64,000 nucleotides of DNA from Capra hircus (lineage: Eukaryota > Chordata > Mammalia > Artiodactyla > Bovidae), in the NCBI RefSeq assembly GCF_001704415.2, contig NC_030827.1, positions 42,040,271 to 42,104,270 on the forward strand, written 5' to 3'. Positions 32,835 through 44,844 of this stretch are shown here, piece by piece. Below the pieces are notes generated by a model. It had not been told where the DNA came from, did not search any database, and saw only the letters and a program-made list of their open reading frames with translations. The position numbers and the translations under genes are program-made. Every line of letters starts with the position of its first letter. The first letter of the stretch is position 1.

Positions 32835-33630
32835 CAACCTCAGATATGCAGATGACACCACCCTTATGGCAGAAAGTGAAGAGGAATTAAAAAGCCTCTT
32901 GATGAAAGTAAAAGAGGAGAGTGAAAAAGTTGGCTTAAAGCTCAACATTCAGAAAATGAAGATCACAGCATCCGGTCCCATCACTCCATGGGAAATAGAT
33001 GGGGAAACAGTGGAAACAGTGTCAGACTTTATTTTTTTGGGCTCCAAAATCACTGCAGATGGTGATTGCAGCCAGGAAATTAAAAGACGCTTACTCCTTG
33101 GAAGGAAAGTTATGACCAACCTAGATAGCATATTGAAAAGCAGAGACATTACTTTGCCAACAAAGGTCCGTCTAGTCAAGGCTATGGTTTTTCCAGTGGT
33201 CATGTATGGATGTGAGAGTTGGACTGTGAAGAAAGCTGAGTGCTGAAGAACTGATGCTTTTGAACTGTGGTGTTGGAGAAGACTCTTGAGAATCCCTTGG
33301 ACTGCAAGGAGATCCAACCAGTCCATTCTGAAGGAGATCAGCCCTGGGATTTCTTTGGAAGGAATGATGCTAAAGCTGAAACTACTGTACTTTGGCCACC
33401 TCATGCGAAGAGTTGACTCATTGGAGAAGACTCTGATGCTGGGAGGGATTGGGAGCAGGAGGAGAAGGGAACGACAGAGGATGAGATGGCTGGAAGGCGT
33501 CACTGACTCAATGGGCATGAGTTTGGGTGAACTCCGGGAGTTGGTGATGGACAGGGAGGCCTGGCGTGCTGCGATTCATGGGGTTGCAAAGAGCTGGACA
33601 TGACTGAGTGACTGAACTGAACTGAACTGA
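32835..33630 (+). mobile_element. BovB LINE 3' fragment
   Basis: The + strand starts just before the catalytic YADD box (RYADDTTLMAESEEELKSLL), runs open for about 140 codons to 33246, and ends in tgaactgaactgaactga. It is 5'-truncated inside the reverse transcriptase, so it cannot act on its own. Confidence 0.93.
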
Positions 33631-33710
33631 TGTATACATAAAGCTGATTCACTTCATCATACAGCAGAAACTAACACAATATTGTCAAACAACTATACCC
33701 CTATTTTTAA
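33631..33710 (+). repeat. L1 3'-end fragment
   Basis: 'tgtatacataaagctgattc' then 'acagcagaaactaacacaat' and 'caactatacccctattttta' is the extreme 3' end of a bovine L1. Several hundred bases of L1 expected between this and 32834 are missing. Confidence 0.75.
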
Positions 33711-36020
33711 AAGAAGAATCAACTACTGTATATTCATGATAACAATTCTGAATCAAGAACTGGCTACAATGCTCTTCCAGAGCATTAAAGAATGTGCTAA
33801 AACTGACCATAAAATATATTGGTGAACTCACAGTCAGATAACACTCTAGTAGGAAGTCGATTTTACCACATGAAGGAAAGCAGGTTTGCACCTAAAGTGG
33901 ACCCGGAATAAGAGACTAATGGAAGAAAAAAAAGAAAAACATTGATTTGACAGCAATTGCTTTCCATAGGACATAACAGAGAATAAACCTCTGGCTTCTC
34001 ACAAAATCTGGGTCACAGGAGCTCAGCGTGGTTTTTTTACACACGACTTAGAGAAAAACCACTGGCATTAGGGTTTCCATCAAGGAGGAACCACCAGGCA
34101 GCAAGACTGGAAGCTCTGGACACACACGCCACTCCTGGAAAGGTGTGTTCATGCAAGGAGGAGGCTGCACAAGGAAACTTGTACACGCAGAGGCGGCAGC
34201 ACGGAGCCACTGCCCAAGGGCAGTGCAGGCTGCTCCCAGGGTGTACTTGGGGGGGGGGGACCAGTTGTACACAGAGACAAGCCCTGAAATGTGCATTTGC
34301 ATACGTTTGGGGAATGAGGGGGGAACAAAGTCATGTAAAGAAAGCAGTGCAGGTTGAGTAGGATTCCTCTGTCTTCTCTTGTTCACCCATAGGCAAGGCC
34401 TAGGGGAGTTCTTTTGAAGATGTGCGAGTTAAATCGGGATCGCACCACGACAGTCTCTGTGTTTGTTCAGTGACTAGGGAGTAGAAATGTTTCCTTTTCT
34501 CTATTTTTGAATCTATGGAAATGTACACTCCATTTCTGAAAGATTTTTGTTAAACTATATTTAAAATAATAGAAAAAATATTTTTGACCTTTACTTAGTT
34601 AACCTCTGTGTAGGGGTTATGAATTGGACAAAGCAAGTTCAAGTCCTGGCTTTGCTTCTTACTAGCTGTGTGACTCCAAGCAAGTTGTTAATACTTTCTT
34701 TTTTTTTAATGGAAAAACAGGCCATTTCAAAACCAAGAAAACCATTGTGGTGGAGAATATTAGTGTTGCATCTGAGAGGCACCACTGGGGACCTCATTGC
34801 CTGCCAACTCCCCTCATTCTGGAGTCTCATGTTTGGTGGATGTCGGGATATCTAGCTGACTAGTGGGGAGGAGGGGTAGAGGGTAAACCACCATGAAAGA
34901 GTACAGTAGGGGCCCCACCTGGCCTGCTGAAATTTACAGAGGCTGCCAAAGCAGCTCTTCACCTATGGGCGAACAACCGCTCCAAAGGGCATTTCTCTTT
35001 CTGGCTGTTGTCTCAGAGTCTTACACACTTTCAGTCTCAGTTTTACTAAAGAAAAGACCAGGAAGTATATACCAGTTTCACTCCAAGGGACTGGCCCAAT
35101 CCATTTCCTACTGATGTCTTATTGGTTCAGCCACACCTGGGTTCTCAGAGTAGAGCTCTTTAGGAAGTAGACTTGGCTGAGAGTGCTTCCTGGGTAAGGC
35201 TGAAGTGGACAACCTCCTACTTTGTTTCTTTTCTTCTATGATGGGACCTAGAGAGCCGCCACTTTCCCGTATTTGAGTTCTCTATCCTCTGCTTGTACAC
35301 AGTCTTGAATGCTGCTGCCAGAGTCAGCAGAAGAGGCAGGCTTTCAGACCTAGTCATGCCCAGTCTCCAGCTCCTACCATGAATACCCATGTGAGAATCA
35401 ATACTGCCCAGATCCTTACTTTTCTTTGCATGCGTCTGGTGGTCACCATGACTCTGTTCAGTCCTAGAACCCATATCTGTTGACCTGGTCATCCTTGGTG
35501 TTAACCCCATGGCCTTGGCCTGGGAAGAATCCATGCTGCTACAGTGTGAAGCCAGACTACTTTGGCACTGGCCAAGGTGCTGATTGTGTGGAGACGCAAC
35601 ACAGTCTTCCTGCAAATGCAAGGGAATGGAGCAGAACATCTTGTTTTGACTGGATGACTCAGTAACTTGCTACTCAGGAGGGGCCATCATCACTATGCTT
35701 CTACATATCCTCTGCTGACCCCCCAGCTGGGGTTGGGGATGGAGTATGGGGGATAGGTGCTCTAAGGGTAGCACACTCAGCAAGAACATGCAGTTTTATT
35801 TTGAGTAGAGTCACAGATGGGATGGAGGATAAGAAGCTTGGAGTTAAGGTTCCTAGTCTGGAGGCCAGGGTGCACCTCTGGAGCTAGTTTGAGGAAGGAA
35901 AGAGATGGCTGGGAAGACCATAGGCTCTGCCAAGGCAGCAGGAAAGGATAGGGGATGAGAGGAAGGCAGAGATGGGAAACAGGATGCAAGGATGGAGCCA
36001 GTAGGGTTTAAGCCTGGACT
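33711..36020. other. Intergenic with one MIR
   Basis: A G10 run lies at 34250-34259. A MIR lies at about 34612-34705 on the + strand (aagttcaagtcctggctttg then 'actagctgtgtgactccaag'). Other open frames, such as minus 35217-35639, have no recognisable domain. No gene is called. Confidence 0.55.
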
Positions 36021-36031
36021 ATAGCAGAAAG

Positions 36032-36752
36032 TGAAAGTGGAGAGTGAAAAAGTTGGCTTAAAGCTCAACATTCAGAAAACTAAGATCATGGCATCTGGTC
36101 CCATCACTTCATGGGAAATAGATGGGGAAACAGTGGAAACAGTGTCAGACTTTATTTTGGGGGGGCTCCAAAATCACTGCAGATGGTGACTGCAGCCATG
36201 AAATAAAGACTCTTACTCCTTGGAAGGAAAGTTATGACCAACCTAGATAGCATATTGAAAAGCAGAGACATTACTTCGCCAACAAAGTAATAGCCATCTG
36301 GTTAAGGCTATGGTTTTTCCAGTGGTCATGTATGGATGTGAGAGTTGGACTGTGAAGAAAGCTGAGCACGGAAGAATTGCTTTTGAACTGTGGTGTTGGA
36401 GAAGACTCTTGAGAGTCCCTTAGACTGCAAGGAGATCCAACCAGTCCATTCTGAAGGAAATCAACCCTGGGATTTCTTTGGAGGGAATGATGCTGAAGCT
36501 GAAACTCCAGTACTTTGGCCACCTCATGCGAAGAGTTGACTCATTGGAAAAGACTGTGATGCTGGGAGGGATTGGGAGCAGGAGGAGAAGGGGACGACAG
36601 AGGATGAGATAGCTGGATGGGATCACTGATTCGATGGATGCAAGTCTGAGTGAACTCCAGGAGTTGGTGATGGACAGGGAGGCCTGGCGTGCTGCGTTTC
36701 ATGGGGTCGCAAAGAGTTCGACACGACTGAGTGACTGAACTGAACTGAACTG
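36032..36752 (+). mobile_element. BovB LINE 3' fragment with 11-bp TSD
   Basis: The target duplication atagcagaaag lies at 36021-36031 and 36753-36763. The fragment starts 'gaaagtggagagtgaaaaag'-side and ends in (CTGAA)n. Part of the duplication coincides with BovB's own gcagaaag, so the true length may be shorter. Indels (for example a G-run at 36160-36166) break the frame. Confidence 0.9.
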
Positions 36753-36763
36753 ATAGCAGAAAG

Positions 36764-37841
36764 GTCCATAGTAAGTGAGAGAAACATCAAGGCCAGAGGG
36801 GAGAATTGACAAGGAGGAAAGTACTAGAGGGTGCAATATCATGATGACAGAAGGTCCTGGAGAGAGAGGTATTGAGGAAAGTCTTCCCTGTCTCTGTAAA
36901 CGCATTATAGTTATCTAAACTGTCACATTATAAGCAAAATTCTTGTTTTCAAGGAGTTTACAATTTAGTTGATGATGCATCATATTTCTTCAACAGAAGG
37001 TTCAGTAAAAACTCAAGTAGCACAGGGTAAAGTGACCAATAAGTGGTGTTCAGAATGAATGAGAGTTCTAATCAGGGAAAGTTCAGATTGGAGGGGGGAA
37101 CAAGGAAAAACTGGAATCTGATTTGAATCTTGAAGGAGAGGGCAGGCTTTGGAGAGGAAGAGGTCCTGGGATGGGTGTGTCAGATAGGAAGAATATACCA
37201 GGGTCAGCAGTAGTAAGAGGCAGCTTTCAGTTGAGTGAGCTGTGTTATCAGGAAAAATATGGAAGGCAGGCCAGGGCTGGCCCCTCTGTAAAGGGAACAA
37301 GTGGAAGATGCCTGAAGGACAGCAAGGAGGCCACGGCACTGTACCCTCCCAAGGACACAGAGGAGAGAAGGCTGTCAATACAAACGGGCCAGAGTTCAGC
37401 TATGCCAAATTACCTTAAATATTAGCGGTATTACTGACCTAGGGGATTACACTGCAGCAAGATACAATATGTAAAATTAACACACATAAAGAAAACCATC
37501 AGAAGAAGGAGGGTTAGTCAGTCTTTAAAACCTAGCAACTGATATTTGGCTGTCCCCATAAAACTCTTGTCAAGAAGAAGGGAGTTTTACCCAAATGATT
37601 TATAGTCTTTTGGCTTCATAGGTAAGAATATAGTATGGGGAAATGCCATCATCAAAGGGCTTGAGTAGATATTCAGTTAGATGAAGAAATAAATGGACCC
37701 ATGATCTTATTAAATATTCAACTAATCTGATTCTTCTTCTCTTTCTGACTCACCAATCAGTCTTTTCCTTGTAACTTAACGTTCGTTTTAGATTTGCCTC
37801 CAGAGAGGTAATTACTGATTGTAGACATTTTAGGTATTCTA
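36764..37841. other. Intergenic, no gene
   Basis: The stretch at 37030-37330 is purine-rich and resembles worn old transposon sequence, but I cannot name the family. No supported gene. Confidence 0.55.
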
Positions 37842-38057
37842 GTCTTCCCAGGCGGTGCAGTGGTAAAGAATCTGCCTACCAATGCAGGTGACTCAGGAGA
37901 TGCGGGTTTGATCCCTGCATCAGGAAGATCCCCTGGAGTAGGAAATGGCAAACCACTCAGTATTCTTGCCTGGAAAATTCCATGGACAGTGGTGCCTGGA
38001 GGGCTATAGCCCATGGGGTCGCAAAGAGCTGGACATGACTGAACGACTGAGCATGCA
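37842..38057 (+). repeat. Bov-tA SINE
   Basis: It begins gtcttcccaggcggtgcagt, with B-box 'gggtttgatccctgcatc', and ends 'ggacatgactgaacgactga'. Confidence 0.9.
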
Positions 38058-39032
38058 CGATCTCCATAATAAGAATTTCTTGCTGTAAAATAAGAAACTG
38101 GCATTCTGGTTTTCTGCATCATGACTCTGGCTAATGAGAAAGACACGCTTTTGGTTTCTGAGAGCTGACTACCAGACCCTAGGCGGTCAATTTGCTGGCA
38201 CAAAAGTCATCCTTGTGTAAGTTTTCTTGAGGACAACCTTATCATGGTGGAGAAAGTGCTGTAAGGAGCATGATTATGGAAGATCTTAAATGCCCATGTG
38301 ACAAGTATGGAGTTTATTCTGTAGGTGCTTGGGTGTGGTTCAGGTCAACAAATACTCACCACTCGCTATGGGAAAGGCATTGCTCTGTGGGGAAGAAAAC
38401 ATCCATAAGCAGTCTGTGTGGAATCTATGCCATAGGGGGGAAGGCAGCTCCTCATAAAACCACTTACAATGGGTGTTGAGATGAAGGTATACAGTGATAT
38501 TCAGGAGGGAAGTGGCAGTCACACTGGTCCTTAAAGGTGGAGGATCATTTTTAACCTGCAAAGCTAAGAGAAAGGCCATTTTAGAATCTGGGAGCCACGA
38601 AAGGGATGACTAAACCTTCCTTGTGCCTGAGGCAGGATGATGAATATGGAAGGTTGAGTGGAGCAGACATAACCTTGATCAATGGGCTATCCTCCAAGTA
38701 ATGGAAGTTTATGAACAGGTGAATGATGCAAGTAGATTTTCTCTTTAGAAAAAACTTAAAGGATCATGAATAATGAATTTCAAAAAGATATTTGGAAGGA
38801 AAGGTATAAATTATAAGACTGTCTTATGTATCAGGTGAAAGATGAGTCAGAAGTAAAGGGAAAGTAGTAGGGGTGAAAGAAAAGGGCAGGTTCTCAGCAG
38901 AGTTCTTAACTCATTATTGACTGGGAGACTCTTGCAGAAACTAACAACTGCGGCCAGCGATTTTTACTTTGGCTGGCCAAAACTTAATTGTGCTATTTCA
39001 CTAACACTTTGTGGGTTACTGCATTCTATTGT
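38058..39032. other. Intergenic, old repeat-like sequence
   Basis: Stretches at 38230-38340 and 38340-38760 resemble a widespread worn mammalian repeat that I cannot name. A small hairpin, ggccagc...gctggcc, lies at about 38954-38980. No gene. Confidence 0.5.
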
Positions 39033-39040
39033 TATACTTG

Positions 39041-39261
39041 TGTGGTGTGCTGAGTCACTTCAGTTGTGTCTGACTCTTTGCGACCCTATGGACCATAGCC
39101 CTTCAGGCTCCTCTCTCTGTGGGACTCTCTAGGCAAGAATACTAGAGTGGATTGCCATGCCCTTCTCCAGGGGAATCTTCTGGACCCAGGGATCCAACCC
39201 TGTCTCTAGTTTCCTGCATCGGCAGGCGGGTTCTTTGCCACTAGCACCACCCGTGAAGACC
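39041..39261 (-). repeat. Bov-tA SINE
   Basis: The left end is tgtggtgtgctgagtcactt and the right end is agcaccacccgtgaagacc. A short acttg-type duplication is all that remains of the target site. Confidence 0.85.
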
Positions 39262-39262
39262 T

Positions 39263-39710
39263 ACACACTTGACACAGCTGGAAAGTCTTCTAATTTTTTG
39301 TGAGATGTCTCCAATCCACTCTTTTGTAGAGCGTTCTCCAGCTCTGCGAGTTTAATTTTCACTCTGTATTAAAATCAATCACTCGGGCTTTTTGTCTATT
39401 TATCTATTTATTTTTGGACACCTTGCACAGCAAGACCTGTGGGATCTTAGTTCCCCAACCAGGGATCAAACCTGTGTCCCCTGCATCCCTGCATTGGCAG
39501 CACAGAATCCTAACCATTGGACCACCAGGGAAGTCCCAGGATTTTTTGTCTTTTTGTTGGTCTAATATTCACATCATCTGAATCAGAACTATATTCTGAA
39601 GAACTATTATCATCTGAGACATTAGTAAATATGTCACTTGGACAATCAGAGAAAGTATCTACATAATTTTCACCAAAAAAATCTTCACTCAAAACTTTAT
39701 GATGCATCAC
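39263..39710 (-). pseudogene. Decayed piggyBac-like transposase N-terminus, split by a SINE
   Basis: The minus-strand frame from 39710 reads MMHHKVLSEDFFGENYVDTF, then an acidic Ser/Asp-rich run (SDDNSSSEYSSDSDD), then NIRPTKRQK. A CHR SINE then interrupts it. Past the SINE, in shifted frames, come ARVIDFNTE and later LEDFPAVSSV. Acidic N-terminus, RPxKR, VIDSDTE-like and LEDFxGxxGV-like motifs in this order are characteristic of piggyBac-family transposases. Only the first 80 or so residues are represented, with frameshifts and a stop; the DDD catalytic core and Cys-rich end are absent. I could not find terminal repeats or TTAA borders with confidence. It could be a non-autonomous family that keeps the N-terminal region. 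Confidence 0.5.
39396..39539 (-). repeat. CHR-type SINE in the piggyBac-like remnant
   Basis: It has a 'ttccccaaccagggatcaaa' B-box complement and ends ggaccaccagggaagtccc. The target duplication is ctttttgtc / ttttttgtc at 39387-39395 and 39542-39550. Its reading in the minus frame (LGLPWWSNG) is the usual chance SINE peptide. Confidence 0.85.
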
Positions 39711-40559
39711 TTTTGAAAATTTTATGTTTATAATATACAGAAGGTTGAAACAAAAGCCTAATGGAACAAAATGTGAATGGTAATGACAACTGTAAGTTGT
39801 GTAATGAACCCTTTGTCCGTTTTAAGCTCTAACAACTTCACACAGTAATGTCAATTGTATCATTCTCTAACAATGTATTGATATATCTCTGGTCAATGAA
39901 GTTTGGGGAACAAAAGATATATTAATATGTCTCTGTTCAATCATGGTGGCCAAGGGGCTCCTCCTGTAAGTCCCATGAGTGAACTAAGGGGATGCACAAA
40001 TCTCAGATTTCTGTGTCAGACTTTGTGGAAATGCAAGTGTGAATTTAACTGGGGAGAGGATTCTTTTAGTCTGCATCCCCCAACAAGCAGATGTCAAGAT
40101 CCTTTTAAACATTTAAGAATTTTCTTAGGCAAAATTCCTGTGGGAGAAAATGGGGAGGGAGCTGGGAGAGGCTGGGAGAACCTTCAGAGAAGGAAGGAAG
40201 GAAGTTCTGGTAGAATCCTTTTAGAATGCTATTCCATCTAAGGGAGGTTCAAAAGAGGAATCTTCCAGCCAAATTACTCAGAGGAGTTGTTTGTCTCTCA
40301 GGAATGACTGTGCCTTAGTATTCCTGCTGTGTTTAGTAATTGTCTGGGAACAGCCAGTCAGAGGCATAGCTGGGATGCAAAGGCAGCAGCTATGTTTTTA
40401 AGCAGAGCAATCAGAGTTCCCAGTCAATGATGCTCCCTGGAACTGGAGGTCTGAGAGGCCTGGTCTCATGACCACCACAGGGGCACACGACATTTATCGG
40501 ATGCCCAAAGTGGCTCATGACCAATATGCAGTTAAAACATCACCTTTCTAGGAACTATT
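39711..40559. other. Intergenic, no gene
   Basis: This stretch continues to the right of the piggyBac-like remnant. The 'taatgaaccctttgtccg' at 39799-39816 looks a little like a piggyBac end but faces the wrong way. Nothing else is recognised. Confidence 0.5.
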
Positions 40560-41828
40560 GCTAGTAAAGCAATGCTCAAAATTCTCCAAGCCAGGCTTCA
40601 GCAATACGTGAACTGTGAGCTTTCAGATGTTTAAGCTGGTTTTAGAAAAGGCAAAGGAACCAGAGATCAAATTGCCAACATCCGCTGGATCATGGAAAAA
40701 GCAAGAGAGTTCCAGAAAAACATCTATTTCTGCTTTATTGACTATGCCAAAGCCTTTGACTGTGTGGATCACCATAAACTGTAGAAAATTCTGAAAGAGA
40801 TAGGAATACCAGACCACCTGACTTGCCTCTTGAGAAACTTACGTGCAGGTCAGGAAGCAACAGTTAGAACTGGACATGGAACAACAGACTAGTTCCAAAT
40901 AGGAAAAGGAGTATGTCAAGGCTATATATTGTCACCTTGCTTATTTAACTTCTATGCAGAGTACATCATGAGAAACGTTGGACTGGAAGAAACACAAGCT
41001 GGAATCAAGATTGCTGGGAGAAATATCAATAACCTCAGATATGCAGATGACACCACCCTTATGGCAGAAAGCGAAGGGGAACTCAAAAGCCTCTTGATGA
41101 AAGTGAAAGAGGAGAGTGAAAAAGTTGGCTTAAAGCTCACCATTCAGAAAACGAAGATCATGGCATCTGGTCCCATCACTTCATGGGAAATAGATGGGGA
41201 AAAAGTGGAAACAGTGTCAGACTTTATTTTTTTGGGCTCCAAAATCACTGTAGATGGTGATTGCAGCCATGAAATAAAGACGCTTACTCCTTGGAAGAAA
41301 AGTTATGACCAACCTAGATAGCATATTGAAAAGCAGAGACATTACTTTGCCAACAAAGGTCCGTCTAGTCAGGGCTATGGTTTTTCCAGTGGTCATGTAT
41401 GGATGTGAGAGTTGGACTGTGAAGAAAGCTGAGTGCCGAGGAATTGATGCTTTTGAACTGTGGTGTTGGAGAAGTCTCTTGAAAGTCCCTTGGACTGCAA
41501 GGAGATCCAACCAGTCCATTCTGAAGGAGATCAGCCCTGGGATTTCTTTGGAAGGAATGATGCTGAAACTGAAACTCCAGTACTTTGGCCACCGCATGCG
41601 AAGAGTTGACTCATTGGAAAACACTCTGATGCTGGGAGGGATTGGGGGCAGGAGGAGAAGGAGACGACCCAGGATGAGATGGCTGGATGGCATCAGTGAC
41701 TCAATGGACGTGAGTCTGAGTGAACTCCAGGAGTTGGTGATAGACAGGGAGGCCTGGCATGCAGTGATTCATGGGGTTGCAAAGAGTCAGACATGACTGA
41801 GTGACTGAACTGAACTGAACGGAACTGA
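40560..41828 (+). mobile_element. BovB LINE, 5'-truncated, RT part and 3' end
   Basis: The + strand carries the RT motifs in broken frames (the box matching FIDYAKAFDCVDHHKL near 40735-40785, QGYILSPCLFNFYAEYIM near 40915-40970), then RYADDTTLMAESEGELKSLL at 41035-41097, and it ends in tgaactgaacggaactga. In-frame stops appear after the RT boxes, so the copy is dead. No clear TSD. Confidence 0.93.
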
Positions 41829-42864
41829 CTAGCATAGGCAAATAATATTCTGTGTATCTAGGCGAATGAGGGTGCCTTTGTCTACCGCACGGTGTGTAGA
41901 GTGCACGGTGTGTAGAGTGTAAGAGACAGAGTGTAAGAAAATGTGCTTTGATTCTGCCATATTGGGTTTGAGGTGCTGGTGAGAGAACCCATTAAATAAC
42001 TGCCAAGCAAGTGGGAGCTAGATGGCACAGTTAAAGCTGCAGCTCTGTGGAAGAGAGTATTCATGGAGAAACTGAGGGGTCAGTGGGAACAGTAGACATG
42101 AGTAAGTTTCCCTCAGGAAGAGGTAGATTGAGCTGAGCAGAGGGTCAAGCATCTGTCTGCAAGGGGGCAGTGGGACATGGCAGACCTAGTATGTTGCTGA
42201 GAGAAGAGAGGGTAAGGATGGGAAGTGATCCTAATGGGAAGATCATCACTAGAGTACTTATATCCTAAAAGCAGTGAGGACAGGATCTAAAAAACCTTGA
42301 GGTTGTCAGAAATGCCAAAGGCTTGCAGAATATCAAGTAAGGAGAGGTCCAAGAAAGATGGCAATATTTTAAGAATCAAAGAATCACGGAACGGAGACCT
42401 CATCTTACCACTGTATTACCTCCGTGTTTGCAATCTCCCTGCATTTTCATGAAGGACTCTTCACTCTGTTCAATTTTTTCTTAACTTCAAATCAGGAAAT
42501 GTATGGGTGAGGGTAGGAAGGAGGCTGAAAGAATTGGGGTCAATCACAAAGAAACAAATGGTGCTCTTTCAGACAGGTCTTAGACATTCTTTTCCTCTTT
42601 CTGTATCTTGAGAAGTTGTCATCCAAATCCCACAACACAAAAACTAAAAAATACCTAACACTAGTTATGGTAAATATTTTAGGCCTATTGCATATTTATT
42701 TTGAAAGCTTACCATAGCATATATAGATGATAGGTATCATCTCGTACTGAATTCATTGTTGAAAAACAAGTTTTCTAGGATGAGGATATTTTCCCCTGTG
42801 TAGTGTGAGAACTGGGAATTTGCACTATTGTCTGATTGTTCAGAGATGCTTCTCAGTGCCAGTT
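41829..42864. other. Intergenic with a 16-bp tandem repeat
   Basis: gcacggtgtgtagagt occurs twice in tandem at 41887-41902 and 41903-41918. The rest is purine-rich, old repeat-like sequence. No gene. Confidence 0.6.
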
Positions 42865-43058
42865 ATTTTTAAAATATTTACTTATCTATTATTTGGCTGC
42901 TCTGGGCCTTAGTTGTGGCACACAGGCTTCTCTAGTTGTGGCAAATGGGCTTAGCTGCCCTGCAACGTGTGGGAACTTGGTTCTCCAGTCAGGTATTGAA
43001 CCTATGTCCCCTGCATTGGAAGGCAAATTCTTAAGCGCTAAACCTCCAGGGAAGTCCC
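42865..43058 (-). repeat. CHR-type SINE
   Basis: 'gggccttagttgtggcacac' and 'gaacctatgtcccctgcatt' are reverse-strand CHR sequence. It ends ctaaacctccagggaagtcc. Confidence 0.85.
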
Positions 43059-44844
43059 TCAGAGCCAGGCATTGATCCATGTTATTTGATGACTAAGACT
43101 ACAATTCCTGTAGAGAGTAAGCGTATGGAAAACTGATGCAAGACTTGTCCATTTGATCAGCATATCTTGTCTTTTGCAAAATGGTAGTGTTGATTTTCTC
43201 CACTAGGTTACTCGTGCCCTGTCTATAAAGATCCAGATGACTCATCTACTTGATTTTTGTTTTAGGAATATTTTATCTCTAATGTGAAATTCATAGTTTT
43301 AATTTATTAGAAAATGCAGACTTGTAATATAGCACGCTTCCCATTCCCCCTTATTACAGAGCGTTACTCTATACTTAATTATATTAATAGGCTCCTAGTA
43401 AGATGACTTCTAGAGAAGTACCTGGTTAATATATACTTTCTGAATGACTGAATGAATGGATTAGCTCCTTTTGACCAACTCCGTTCTATTTCTGATGTAA
43501 ATGTCATATTTTACATTGTGCTTCAGCTTGTAAATTACTTTGGGTTATCTTGGAAGTAGACGGAGAATGAATCTTGAATTCAATCTACAAAACAAAGAAG
43601 CAAGCTGCACCTATGATAAAAAAAAAAGAACGAGACAATGAGTTTCTCTGATTTTTGTCACGGCTTAGCATCATAGTGTAATCTACAAGAGCACAACCAA
43701 TGTGGGTTTCATCTTTATGGTAGGTCAAGAAGAAAAATCACCGTTTCACCATTTTTAGGTAATACTTTGAGCTGGTTCAAGGAAACAAGGTCATAGGAAG
43801 AGTGTGGTCTTTAAAGTCAGACAGATTATATAAAACCTACTGATGTTGTGACCTTGGAGAGCTAAATAGCTTCTCTGAATCTCATATTCTTTGCAAAAAT
43901 GAAGCAATAAGACCTCATATTTTCTAGGGTGGCGTACGAGTTAAGTGAGATAAAATATGTGAAACCCTGGAATATGAGCTGACAATGTTAAGTGTTTGAG
44001 GACTTCAGATTGCTCCCTCCCTTTCCTGTAAGCATCAACACAAGTAAAAATGCAATTATGGGAGAAGAAAGTCAATTAAGGAACACTCAATGTTCCATAA
44101 GAACATATTTATGAGCTATATTTTAGTGTGTGGAAGAAACGAAAACAAAACACAAAAACCAGGCACAAAATCTTGGGGTTCTCTTGTATTATCATAACTG
44201 CAAAAGGCATTTTTCATTGGCCATTTAAAACCTGGTGTTCCTGAGTCCTGTGAGGAAGTGCACAGATCACTCACTCTGCTTCAAGTATTGACATTCCTGT
44301 GAAGAAGAGATATTTCCTATAGGATTATTACTCATCATGACTGAAGTTCAATAGATAAATTAAAAACCCAGCCACTCCTCAGCTCCGGAAGTGACTCACT
44401 GCTCAAGGAATGCTGTTTACTTCAAGATGGGTTTAAAGAGGCCCTGAATCAGAATTGCTCCTTGTCAAGGGGGCCTCTGGATCATTAGCAGAAGAAATTG
44501 TGGGTTGTCTCATAGAACTGCACAGGCATTTGGCTGAGTGCTTTCTGGAGCTTGTCCTGCAAATTCCTGTAATTTAGACCAGGTCACTTGTTATCCATTT
44601 TAGCTGACTGAACAGTTTGAATCACGGGTGTGAAAAGCAACTGATGCCACAGTTAGCAGAGACCTTCCAAGAATGTGCTGTTGCCGTTCTGGTCATGTGC
44701 AAGCAGGCCATGAACTACAGCAAACTCTTTACTTTGCAGAACACACACACACACACACACAATTTGTTTAAGAATAATAGTGGTTCAATAACCAAAATCA
44801 AATAATCTGAATTCGATTTAAGCATTTGAATTTTAAAATGTCTC
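43059..44844. other. Intergenic with a MIR and a (CA)n
   Basis: A MIR lies at about 43795-44005 on the + strand ('agtgtggtctttaaagtcag', then 'gttgtgaccttggagagcta'). An (AC)10 microsatellite lies at 44741-44761. No gene is supported. Confidence 0.6.
44741..44761. repeat. (AC)n microsatellite
   Basis: A pure run of about 10 AC units. It may be length-variable. Confidence 0.95.

Noticed and set aside
34145..34361. Overlapping open frames on both strands near a G10 run.
   Set aside because: Frames overlap in all phases with no domain or codon signal.
39799..39816. A ccctttgtccg sequence as the end of a piggyBac element.
   Set aside because: Its orientation does not fit the minus-strand N-terminal remnant, and no partner end or TTAA duplication is visible.
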